A stretch of 9,517 bases of DNA from an archaeon (lineage in GTDB: Archaea > Nanobdellota > Nanobdellia > Pacearchaeales > GW2011-AR1), in NCBI GenBank assembly GCA_030699005.1, contig JAUYLQ010000047.1, positions 1 through 9,517 of the forward strand. The letters are read 5' to 3'. Under the pieces are notes generated by a model. The model was not told the origin of the DNA. It did no database searches and was given only the letters and a program-made list of their open reading frames with translations. Shown here one piece after another: positions 1 to 6,747 of the stretch (within the stretch, counting starts at the first letter, position 1; every line of letters starts with the position of its first letter). The position numbers and the translations under genes are program-made.

Positions 1-2616
1 AATTTAACGACGGGGACACACACATTCACATTTTATGGACGTGAAGCAGGGGCATGGATTGACAAGATACGTTTGACTTCTTATTCAGGAAGTGCACCAA
101 TTGTTCCGGTGAATTTTGGTTCCCCTCCGCCCTCTGCAATAGGAGGAATAAGTATCATCTCTCCATCAAACGGAGAGCCAATTTTTTTGGGAAAAACTAT
201 TCCCATAAAAACAAGTACTAAAAAGGTGTATAGTAAAGTTGAATTTTATTTGAATAACCAATTAGTGTCATCGGATACTTCAAAGCCGTATGAATATTTT
301 ATTCAAAATCCCACTGTCGGAAGTTATAGTACTTATGCAAAAGGATATAGTGGGTCATCCTCTGAAGTTTCTACTTTAATCTCATTCAATGTTAAAAACA
401 AAGATCCAATGCCTGCTTACTGCATAGTCAATGGCAAGGATGAATGCGCCGAATTGAAGTTGGTTGTTGATAGGATAGCAATGAACTCTTATTCTTATAT
501 TTGTGACAACGACAATGATGGCGTGGATGACAATGATGGTATTGGTTGGGGTGAAGGTTATAAGCTGCAAAGCATATCTTCTGTGTATAAAGCTACTCGT
601 GACACAAAATATTTAGATGTTATGCGGTCTGACATTAATGCACTTTTTTGTATAGAAGACAATATTGCTGGGAATAATTGTGCCTCTTGTCCGTTTACTT
701 ACGAAGGCTACGGTAAAACCCCTCAAAATACCCAGAAAGAATGGGGTTGGTACGGAGACTCTTACAGTAGGACACTCGGAGTTAAACATGATTATGTTGT
801 TGCAGAAGGGCTTATCGTGAGACCCATAACCGAATTTATTGAATTTGTCAGGTCAGATCCCGTTTTAGAAGCCGAATATGGCAGTGATGCCGATGCTTAC
901 TTAGCACAGATTGAAAATTTATTTGACAAATGGAATAGAAGAGGATTATTTATGGAGGTCGGCGACGGCTCAGGAGTATATCAGTTTCTTAATGATTCTG
1001 AAGTTCATATGGGTAATCGTGCATTAATGAGTTTGCCACACAATCAGCAGGACGAATGGATGTCCGCAATGCTTACTTTATACGGAATTACAGGAGACAT
1101 TAAGTACAGGGATAGGGCGGCAAAAATGCTTTACCATCTCAAGAAGAATTTCTACTATGAGAATAATATTATTTATTGGGATTATTGGAATCATGAAGGA
1201 TTATGGGATTACATAAAATCGGGAAATACTACTGGAGGTCTGAGACACGCGGAAAAAGAGAGCAGTTGTGGTTACAAAAGGCTTGAGTCTGAGGCAATTA
1301 TAGAAGGATGGAAGAGTTGCTTAGTGATGGATGACAATGATATGGCTCAATTAAAAAAGAGGTTAGACTTTTATTACAGTTTTTCTCACGATGGAGATTA
1401 TAATTGTGTTTATCCTGGTTATGACGGATTCTACGATAAATCCATACTTCAAAGCATGTTTAATAAGGTAGAGAATATGGATGACAATATTGGAACTGGT
1501 TATCCTTGGCAATCAGTGTATAAGATTGAGGCAGGCCACTTCCTTGAAGTCCTAAATACACCTTATTCTAAGAATTTCGTTTGTAACATAAAAGATGTTC
1601 CTATATATGAGAACTTTAATGGGGCAACAACTGACTTTAGTGCTGTAAATGACATCACCGCGGTAAGCAACGTTGTACTCGAGAAATCAGGGTATGGAAA
1701 AATAGAATTCGGATTACAAAGTCTTGACATGGCGAACTTATTTTTGGATGCATATGTAACTATTGGGAATAATCTTATTGTAATCGAGGGAGATGAATTG
1801 CCGGAACTTGATACTTCGGCTACAGTAACTTTATACAATGTAAATAATAACAATCCGGTAATAATGAAAGAACTTCAGGTTTGTACGCAATGTAATGTAA
1901 TAAGTTCAGGTCAGAATGTGAAATTTACAATACCGGGAGCAGGAATGTACAAAGTTAAGCCTAGCACTCAACTGCTGTTTAGTGATGATTTTGAATCTGG
2001 AAACCTAAATAAATGGCCTGTAAAAAATGACAAAGGCAAGGTAACAGTTACAAGTGAAGCGAGTAGGGCAGGAATCAGGTCAATGAAAGTTTTGTTTGAC
2101 GGACAGGTTGAAATGTATGTTCAGACCCAGGATTATAACGTGAAAGATTATATTTACAAAGTTAGTATGATGATTCCAAATAGTTTTTGGATATCTAAGG
2201 ATATAAGATTTAGTTTTGGTCACGACGCCACTTCAGCATATGGGAAGAATATAATAATGATTGATAACAAGGGAGGGTCAGACATAGCCGTTAACACATC
2301 TGGTTTTGATACCCATATGTACATGCAATATTCAGACAATTCAAACTTTCAGCATTGGGTTCCTCAAAACAAAATGAATGGATCTCTGGTTAATGAAGGA
2401 AACTGGCATGACCTAGAATATCATTTCAAGTCTGACCCTAACGGGTATGTTGACTTTTTTATAGATGGTAAATTCATTGGCAGAAGTGTAATGGGAGACA
2501 CCTCTAACTCCATGCAGAAAAGTTTCAGGTTGGGAGTTATGCCTGAGAGAATGTGGGGAGGAACTCAAAGCGGTTCATTTTACCTTGACAATTTTGAAGT
2601 TTATAGAATTAATTAA
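1..2616 (+). CDS. Secreted multidomain carbohydrate-active protein, alpha/alpha-toroid type (5' end missing)
   Basis: The reading frame is open from base 1, so the N-terminus lies outside the window; a TTG at 73 is not a credible start because the frame runs through it. Codons 1-30 end a carbohydrate-binding-like domain (GREAGAWIDKIRL). Codons ~49-132 form an Ig-like domain of the Big_9 type (KVEFYLNNQLV, PYEYF). Codons ~140-530 look like an alpha/alpha-toroid of the kind found in polysaccharide lyases, epimerases and glycosidases (LPHNQQDEWMSAM, LYGITGDIKYRDRA). This domain includes a thrombospondin-3/dockerin-like calcium loop, DNDNDGVDDND, from nt 505, and scattered cysteines. Codons ~534-653 are a beta domain (YGKIEFG, LPELDTSATVTLYN) that I recall from DPANN surface proteins. 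Codons ~659-870 are a ConA/LamG-like lectin domain (FSDDFESGNLNKW). No C-terminal anchor is visible. Likely role: extracellular binding and cleavage or modification of a polysaccharide. The substrate and catalytic residues cannot be assigned. The gene ends TAA. Confidence 0.75.
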   Translation, partial: NLTTGTHTFTFYGREAGAWIDKIRLTSYSGSAPIVPVNFGSPPPSAIGGISIISPSNGEPIFLGKTIPIKTSTKKVYSKVEFYLNNQLVSSDTSKPYEYFIQNPTVGSYSTYAKGYSGSSSEVSTLISFNVKNKDPMPAYCIVNGKDECAELKLVVDRIAMNSYSYICDNDNDGVDDNDGIGWGEGYKLQSISSVYKATRDTKYLDVMRSDINALFCIEDNIAGNNCASCPFTYEGYGKTPQNTQKEWGWYGDSYSRTLGVKHDYVVAEGLIVRPITEFIEFVRSDPVLEAEYGSDADAYLAQIENLFDKWNRRGLFMEVGDGSGVYQFLNDSEVHMGNRALMSLPHNQQDEWMSAMLTLYGITGDIKYRDRAAKMLYHLKKNFYYENNIIYWDYWNHEGLWDYIKSGNTTGGLRHAEKESSCGYKRLESEAIIEGWKSCLVMDDNDMAQLKKRLDFYYSFSHDGDYNCVYPGYDGFYDKSILQSMFNKVENMDDNIGTGYPWQSVYKIEAGHFLEVLNTPYSKNFVCNIKDVPIYENFNGATTDFSAVNDITAVSNVVLEKSGYGKIEFGLQSLDMANLFLDAYVTIGNNLIVIEGDELPELDTSATVTLYNVNNNNPVIMKELQVCTQCNVISSGQNVKFTIPGAGMYKVKPSTQLLFSDDFESGNLNKWPVKNDKGKVTVTSEASRAGIRSMKVLFDGQVEMYVQTQDYNVKDYIYKVSMMIPNSFWISKDIRFSFGHDATSAYGKNIIMIDNKGGSDIAVNTSGFDTHMYMQYSDNSNFQHWVPQNKMNGSLVNEGNWHDLEYHFKSDPNGYVDFFIDGKFIGRSVMGDTSNSMQKSFRLGVMPERMWGGTQSGSFYLDNFEVYRIN

Positions 2617-2626
2617 TTTTATAAAT
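2617..2626 (+). promoter_or_regulatory. TATA box for the 176-aa gene
   Basis: TTTTATAAAT begins immediately after the stop codon of the preceding gene and lies 21-30 nt before the ATG at 2647. No Shine-Dalgarno sequence precedes that ATG. The spacing predicts a leaderless transcript and a promoter independent of the secreted-protein gene. Confidence 0.6.
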
Positions 2627-2646
2627 CCCCTAGTTTTACAATTTTT

Positions 2647-3177
2647 ATGAACTTCCAATTTTATTATGAAAAGCTTGTTGATTCTTCAGAATACAAAAAT
2701 TTTGTTAAGAAAAATCCAAAAGCTTACCCATGCAGTTCCCTTTTTATTCTTGACAGGGAAACAGGAGGGAAGGGAAACAGCGTTCACTTTGATTTTTGGC
2801 TTCCAAAAGAGAAAAAGATGAATTCTTTTAAGGTTGGTGAAGAAATTCAATTTTCTGAAGTTGAAAATTTTGACAGCCGCCCTTTTGAAGAGATTTCAGT
2901 TGAACATGATTTTAGTTTTGAAGACATTGAAAAGCATATTCAGGAGAGAATGTTAAAAGAGGGGGTAAAGGGGAGAATTCAAAAAATTCTTTTCAGCCTT
3001 CAGAAGTTAAATGGAAAAGAATTTTTAGTTATAACTGTTTTTTTAAATAATCTTGGATTATTGAAAGTTACGTTTTCCCTTGATGAAATGAAAATAATCC
3101 TTTTTGAAAAGAAAAGCCTTTTTGACATGATGAAGATATTTAAGGGAAAAGGCAATAAGGAAGAAAAGAAAGGTTAA
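2647..3177 (+). CDS. Conserved hypothetical protein (176 aa)
   Basis: A soluble mixed alpha/beta protein of 176 residues with no signal peptide or membrane segment. It contains FYYEKL near the start, a HFDFWLPKEKKMNSF segment, a GRIQKILFSLQKLNGKEFL segment, then TVFLNNLGLLKV and a C-terminal FEKKSLFDMMKIFKGK followed by a lysine-rich tail. This layout resembles a family I remember as conserved and uncharacterised in Pacearchaeota/Woesearchaeota genomes; that is recollection, not a search. ATG 2647 has a TATA box at the leaderless distance. The gene is convergent with the next gene, and the two stop codons overlap in one TTAA. Function unknown. Confidence 0.8.
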   Translation: MNFQFYYEKLVDSSEYKNFVKKNPKAYPCSSLFILDRETGGKGNSVHFDFWLPKEKKMNSFKVGEEIQFSEVENFDSRPFEEISVEHDFSFEDIEKHIQERMLKEGVKGRIQKILFSLQKLNGKEFLVITVFLNNLGLLKVTFSLDEMKIILFEKKSLFDMMKIFKGKGNKEEKKG

Positions 3178-3557
3178 TTTTTTGTTAGTTTTTCTATTAA
3201 TTCTCCAAGTTCTGATTCTTTTATTATTTCTGGAAGAGCATATGAAACTTGCATTACCCTAATTTCCCTTTTTTTAAATTCTATATAATCTTCAGGGCTG
3301 TATGATAAAAAATATATCTTTAATTCTGGATGCTTTTTTGGGATTCTTTCAAGATAATCTTTTTGGTTTCTTAATCCGCTGTGTAAAATAAGAGTTCTAT
3401 ATTTTTCAAGAGATCCAAATTTTTTAATAAAACTACTCAAGTCTCTTTCTATATCTATTTTTGAATTGAAATTATACTCTTTTAAATATTCATCAAGAGA
3501 ATCTTTGTTTCCATCAAAACCATCGTGATACATATGGTCAATCCATGCAATCTTCAT
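3174..3557 (-). CDS. Hypothetical protein, possibly receiver-like fold (127 aa)
   Basis: A 127-residue soluble protein. It opens with a hydrophobic strand ending in an acid (MKIAWID) and has further strands at YRTLILHSGLR and ELKIYFLSYSPEDY, alternating with charged helices. This pattern recalls a CheY-like receiver or other Rossmann-like fold, but no phospho-acceptor set can be assigned with confidence, so the fold is inference only. The stop codon overlaps that of the convergent upstream gene. It is the third of three minus-strand genes running away from elp3, with a TATA-like sequence of its own, so it need not be co-transcribed with the methyltransferase. Confidence 0.75.
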   Translation of the reverse strand: MKIAWIDHMYHDGFDGNKDSLDEYLKEYNFNSKIDIERDLSSFIKKFGSLEKYRTLILHSGLRNQKDYLERIPKKHPELKIYFLSYSPEDYIEFKKREIRVMQVSYALPEIIKESELGELIEKLTKN

Positions 3558-3579
3558 TGTATCCCTGAAATTTATTGGG

Positions 3580-3589
3580 TTTATAATAA
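3580..3589 (-). promoter_or_regulatory. TATA-like box for the 127-aa gene
   Basis: Read on the minus strand this is TTATTATAAA, about 23-32 nt before the ATG at 3557. It fits the leaderless spacing seen across the window. The 45-bp gap to the methyltransferase gene is AT-rich with no ribosome binding site. Confidence 0.45.
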
Positions 3590-3602
3590 TTTATATTTTG
3601 AG

Positions 3603-4208
3603 TTATCTCTTCTTGACAACAAAGTTTATCATCATTTCTGAATTGTGCGTTGAGACAATATCAAATCCAACTGCCTTAAATAAATCATGAATTTCTTTTT
3701 CGTTAAAAAGGTAATAATATCTTTTTCCTAACTCCCCCCATCCCACAAGCTTTTCTTTTCCTGCACGTTTGAATCTTTTAGAGTCTTTGTTCCAGACTCC
3801 GATATAAGCAATTCCGTCTTTTTTTAAAACTCGGAATAATTCTTCAATCACTTTTTTTCTTTTTGTTTTTCCGCTTACGCAATGAAGTGCAGAAATGCAA
3901 ATCGCATAATCAAAAAATTCATCAGGTTTTTCAATTTTTCCTAATGGTGAATGGATAAATTCTGCCGGAATTCCTTCAGTTTTCGCTTTTTGTCTTGCAA
4001 GGTTAAGCATCTTTTCCGAGAAATCAAGTAAAAACATTTTTCCGTCTTTTATCTTCATTAGGTGCCTTCCTGAACCTGAACCCAAGTCAAGAACATTTCC
4101 ATCTGCCTTTTTTAGGAAAAGAACCGCGTTCTCTGATGGTTTTTCCTTGTATTTATGCCATTCAGGAGCTATTTTATCCCATAAATTTTCTTGGTCTTCA
4201 ATTTCCAT
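3603..4208 (-). CDS. Trm9/ALKBH8-like tRNA wobble-uridine methyltransferase
   Basis: A class I SAM-dependent methyltransferase of 201 aa. SAM-binding motif I is LDLGSGSGRH (residues 40-49), the motif II acid is in LLDFSEKML (Asp62), and motif IV lies in FDYAICISALHCV (99-111). Two details point to the Trm9 subgroup: the strand AYIGVWNK (134-141), matching the 'IYVWA' of Trm9/ALKBH8, and RYYYLFNEKEIHDLFKAVGF (163-182), matching the family's 'RYYHLFxxGELxxLxxxVG'. Known Trm9 enzymes methylate 5-carboxymethyluridine at tRNA position 34 to give mcm5U. Elp3, which makes the cm5U precursor, is encoded about 0.5 kb away on the other strand. The protein is short but complete. A generic small-molecule methyltransferase remains possible. 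Start ATG 4208 has a T-rich TATA-like sequence at 4231-4240. Confidence 0.75.
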   Translation of the reverse strand: MEIEDQENLWDKIAPEWHKYKEKPSENAVLFLKKADGNVLDLGSGSGRHLMKIKDGKMFLLDFSEKMLNLARQKAKTEGIPAEFIHSPLGKIEKPDEFFDYAICISALHCVSGKTKRKKVIEELFRVLKKDGIAYIGVWNKDSKRFKRAGKEKLVGWGELGKRYYYLFNEKEIHDLFKAVGFDIVSTHNSEMMINFVVKKR

Positions 4209-4230
4209 TAAAATTTAAAAGAAAAGTTAG

Positions 4231-4240
4231 GTTAAAAAAT
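4231..4240 (-). promoter_or_regulatory. TATA-like box for the Trm9-like gene
   Basis: Minus-strand ATTTTTTAAC lies 23-32 nt upstream of the ATG at 4208, inside the 35-bp gap after the 152-aa gene. The sequence is a weaker TATA match than the others, so read-through from the divergent promoter at 4724-4729 is an alternative. Confidence 0.35.
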
Positions 4241-4243
4241 TAT

Positions 4244-4702
4244 TTATTCCAGGTCGTATCTCTTTTCTAATTCCCTTAATAATTCTTTTGGAACTTCGTG
4301 TTCTTCGTTGTATGTTTCTTTTTTCGCTTTTGAATGAGGCCTTTCAAGGGTTTCTTTAATCTCTTTTAAATTTTCTTCCCAGTCACCTTTATGGTATTCC
4401 AAAACACCCCAGTGGTTGACACTTGGAATATATTCTTTCCCATCAGAGTGCCTGTCTAGAGATAAAACTCTTTTTCCATCGTAAAAGACTTCCAAATCCC
4501 CCTGGCCCATGATTCCCCCATCATCTAAAATAATTTTTAAGTTGCCACATTCTAATTTATAGTTATGGTTTGTATGGCTACTTTCCTGAGTTACCTTCCC
4601 TTTTCCCTTTCTTGCTAAATCATATAGAGTCTCTATTAGCATGTTTTCAGAAATGTGGGTTGAGATTCCTTTAATTTTTTCCTCTAATTCGCTTTTTTTC
4701 AT
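4244..4702 (-). CDS. Uncharacterised charged protein (152 aa)
   Basis: I do not recognise this gene. It encodes 152 residues, highly charged, without signal peptide or membrane segment. An N-terminal helical part (ELEEKIKGISTHISENMLIETL) is followed by a beta-rich core with NYKLECGNLKIILDD, GQGDLEVFYDGKRVLSLDR and HWGVLEYHKGDWEENLKEI, then a charged helical tail. The strand-rich 'DLEVFYDGKRVLS' core resembles small archaeal hypotheticals of unknown role. The gene is divergent from elp3 across 50 bp with a single central TATA box, and lies 35 bp before the Trm9-like gene on the same strand. Context therefore links it to tRNA wobble modification only by position. Confidence 0.75.
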   Translation of the reverse strand: MKKSELEEKIKGISTHISENMLIETLYDLARKGKGKVTQESSHTNHNYKLECGNLKIILDDGGIMGQGDLEVFYDGKRVLSLDRHSDGKEYIPSVNHWGVLEYHKGDWEENLKEIKETLERPHSKAKKETYNEEHEVPKELLRELEKRYDLE

Positions 4703-4723
4703 ACTTTTTATTCACTAATATGC

Positions 4724-4729
4724 TTTAAA
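4724..4729. promoter_or_regulatory. Palindromic TATA box shared by two divergent genes
   Basis: TTTAAA, followed by AA on the plus strand, is the only TATA-like sequence in the 50-bp gap between the ATG at 4702 (minus) and the ATG of elp3 at 4753 (plus). Its centre is 24.5 nt from one start and 26.5 nt from the other, the spacing expected for leaderless archaeal transcripts in both directions. The TAA within it is in frame with elp3, which excludes any longer elp3 start. Confidence 0.6.
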
Positions 4730-4752
4730 AACACTTCTCTTCTTCAAAATAT

Positions 4753-6147
4753 ATGGCAATTCCAACCGAGGCGTATTTAAGGAAAATCCCAAAAAAACCT
4801 GTCAGAACAAAATCAGGGGTAACCCCTTTAACAGTTGTACTTCCCCCAAGGAAATGCAATCACGGAACATGCATTTACTGCCCCGGAGGAGATTATGTTC
4901 CTCAGAGTTATACAGACAAAAGCCCGGCAGTTATGAGGGCACTTTCCCTTGGTTTTGATGTGAAGAAGCAGGTCAAGTCGAGACTTGATACTTTAATTAA
5001 AATGGGTCACCCGACTGAAAAAATTGAACTTATTATAATCGGGGGTACCTTCCTGCAATATCCCCTTCTTTACCAGTACGATTACATAAAAGGATGTTAT
5101 GATGTTCTTAATGAAAAGGAATCCAAAACTTTAAATGAAGCCCAAAAGCTAAATGAAACTGCAAAACACAGGCTTGTTGCAATGTGCATTGAAAACAGAC
5201 CGGACAATTGTTCAATTGAGGAAATAAAAAGGATGAGGGAATACGGTGCAACACGCGTTGAAATTGGGGTTCAGATTTTAGATGATGAAATTTACAAAAA
5301 AACTGCAAGAGGTCACACAATTAAAGATGTTGAAGAAGCAAGCGGGAGGCTTAAAGACGCCGGGTTTAAACTTGGCTACCACATAATGCCGGGGCTTCCG
5401 TATTCAAATATCGAGAAAGATATTGAGAAGTTTAAGGTTCTTTTTGATGATGAAAGTTTCAGACCAGACCAATTGAAAATTTATCCTTGCCAGATTGTTG
5501 AAGACTCTCCCTTAGCAAAAATGTATAAAAGGATAAACTATAAAACCTACACCGACCAGGAAATAAAAAAAGTTTTAACTGAAATGATGAAACTTATTCC
5601 GAGATATGCCCGAGTCATGAGAGTTATGAGAGAAATTCCAAAAGAGAAGATGATTGGAAAAGTTGCTTCAACTTCAATAAGGAAAGATGTTGAGGATAAA
5701 CTCAAAGTTGGAAATGAAGAAATAAGGGAAATAAGGATGAGGGAGATTGGTTTTAATGGGGATGGATTAAAACTTGACACCAAATTAAAAATTATGGAGT
5801 ATGATTCTTCCGAGGGGAAAGAATTTTTTCTTGAAATTGTGAATTCAGAAGACATCTTGTTTGGTCTTTTAAGATTGAGGTTTCCAAAAGAAGCAATCTT
5901 TCCAGAGTTGAAGGATTCTGCAGTTGTTCGTGAGCTTCATGTTTATGGTCAGGCATTAAACCTTCATGAAAAAGGAAAAAACTCTCAGCATATGGGATAC
6001 GGAAAATTTTTGATGTCTGAAGCCGAGAGGATTTCAGGAGAAAATGGATATAAAAAAGTTGCAGTTATTTCGGGAGTGGGGGTTCGTGAGTATTACAAAA
6101 AACTAGGCTACAAGTTGGAAGGAACTTATATGACTAAAATTATTTAA
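4753..6147 (+). CDS. elp3: Elp3-family radical SAM tRNA U34 carboxymethyltransferase/acetyltransferase
   Basis: Elp3 uses SAM and acetyl-CoA to install a carboxymethyl group at C5 of wobble uridine in tRNA. The radical-SAM cluster motif is C35-x4-C40-x2-C43 in PRKCNHGTCIYCPGG. Other family landmarks follow: IIIGGTF, MCIENRPDNCS, ATRVEIGVQ, RGHTIKDVEEA, GYHIMPGLP and RPDQLKIYP. The C-terminal GNAT domain shows VRELHVYGQA, the acetyl-CoA loop QHMGYGKFLM, AVISGVGVREYYKKLGY and the ending LEGTYM. At 464 aa it is shorter than typical archaeal Elp3: the helical N-terminal ~70-80 residues are absent and the protein starts just before the radical-SAM core. The start is fixed by an in-frame TAA at 4726-4728. 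Both catalytic domains are intact. The Trm9-like enzyme nearby would supply the next step. Confidence 0.95.
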   Translation: MAIPTEAYLRKIPKKPVRTKSGVTPLTVVLPPRKCNHGTCIYCPGGDYVPQSYTDKSPAVMRALSLGFDVKKQVKSRLDTLIKMGHPTEKIELIIIGGTFLQYPLLYQYDYIKGCYDVLNEKESKTLNEAQKLNETAKHRLVAMCIENRPDNCSIEEIKRMREYGATRVEIGVQILDDEIYKKTARGHTIKDVEEASGRLKDAGFKLGYHIMPGLPYSNIEKDIEKFKVLFDDESFRPDQLKIYPCQIVEDSPLAKMYKRINYKTYTDQEIKKVLTEMMKLIPRYARVMRVMREIPKEKMIGKVASTSIRKDVEDKLKVGNEEIREIRMREIGFNGDGLKLDTKLKIMEYDSSEGKEFFLEIVNSEDILFGLLRLRFPKEAIFPELKDSAVVRELHVYGQALNLHEKGKNSQHMGYGKFLMSEAERISGENGYKKVAVISGVGVREYYKKLGYKLEGTYMTKII

Positions 6148-6148
6148 A
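6143..6148 (+). promoter_or_regulatory. TATA box overlapping the elp3 stop codon
   Basis: TTTAAA includes the elp3 stop codon TAA (6145-6147) and lies 22-27 nt before ATG 6170. It supports ATG 6170 over the in-frame TTG at 6155 as the start of the next gene, and predicts a leaderless transcript. Confidence 0.55.
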
Positions 6149-6169
6149 CTCTTTTTGTCAGGATTATTA

Positions 6170-6439
6170 ATGGTCTTGGAGGAAATGTTCGTTCATGATT
6201 ATTTGTTTAGAGGGATTCGAATTTATTTTCCGGATGAATTCCTTAGAGATTGTGCACCCGTGGATGAGGAAATTTTAGACTATATTGATAAAGAATATTT
6301 AAAAGAGGAAGATTTACCGAAGTTTCTAGTTCACAATCTTTCTGAAGAAGAAACATTTAATGGAAAGGACTATTTTGTAATTATACCGGGATTTCTTCAC
6401 ATTTCTGAATATCCCAAGAATTCCTACTCCCTCGAATGA
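6170..6439 (+). CDS. Small acidic hypothetical protein (89 aa)
   Basis: I do not recognise this protein. From ATG 6170 it has 89 residues, is rich in Asp and Glu, and has no membrane segment. Visible segments are MFVHDYLFRGIRIYF, an acidic middle (VDEEILDYIDKEYLKEEDLP) and a beta-type C-terminus (KDYFVIIPGFLHISEYP). An in-frame TTG at 6155 would add five residues, but ATG 6170 sits at the leaderless distance from TTTAAA at 6143-6148. It lies 22 bp after elp3 on the same strand. It ends in TGA, one of only two CDSs here that do. Confidence 0.65.
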   Translation: MVLEEMFVHDYLFRGIRIYFPDEFLRDCAPVDEEILDYIDKEYLKEEDLPKFLVHNLSEEETFNGKDYFVIIPGFLHISEYPKNSYSLE

Positions 6440-6460
6440 ATATCTCCGTTTACAGATTAA

Positions 6461-6467
6461 TTTAAAA
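6461..6467 (+). promoter_or_regulatory. TATA box for the 84-aa gene
   Basis: TTTAAAA lies 26-32 nt before ATG 6493, allowing a leaderless transcript or a leader of a few bases. An in-frame TAA at 6484-6486 prevents any earlier start. Confidence 0.5.
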
Positions 6468-6492
6468 GCCTGAAATTCTTTTTTAATGCACG

Positions 6493-6747
6493 ATGGAGGG
6501 GGATTACAATTGTTTGCATCAGGTTTCTGACCACGGGGTCACCCTTCCGCGATTCTTGTTAAACCAGATTGGGATGGGAGACTGTAAAACTTGCATTTAT
6601 GACCCAATAAACAATCCAAATTGTGCAGGCTATTCTCCAATAAAGGTTTTTAAATATGTGGCTATGGTTAAAGAAAATCTTGAAGAGATTTCTTCAAGTG
6701 AAAAAGAAGAGAAAATAAAAGAATTTAAAATTGAATTTGCAGGTTAA
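6493..6747 (+). CDS. Small cysteine-containing protein, possible metal binder (84 aa)
   Basis: I do not recognise a named family. The first half carries a possible metal site: C7-x-H9, H14, C31-x2-C34 (GDCKTCIYDP) and C44 (NPNCAGYSPI). The second half is a lysine- and glutamate-rich amphipathic helix. The CxxC pair with a further cysteine nine residues on suits zinc or an iron-sulfur cluster, but this is inference from spacing. ATG 6493 is the only possible start in frame. The gene converges on the GTPase gene, and the two TAA stops overlap in one TTAA (6744-6747). Confidence 0.7.
   Translation: MEGDYNCLHQVSDHGVTLPRFLLNQIGMGDCKTCIYDPINNPNCAGYSPIKVFKYVAMVKENLEEISSSEKEEKIKEFKIEFAG

Noticed and set aside
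6155..6169. TTG at 6155 as start of the 89-aa gene
   Set aside because: ATG 6170 lies 22-27 nt after TTTAAA, the spacing used by the neighbouring genes; TTG 6155 would be only 7-12 nt away.
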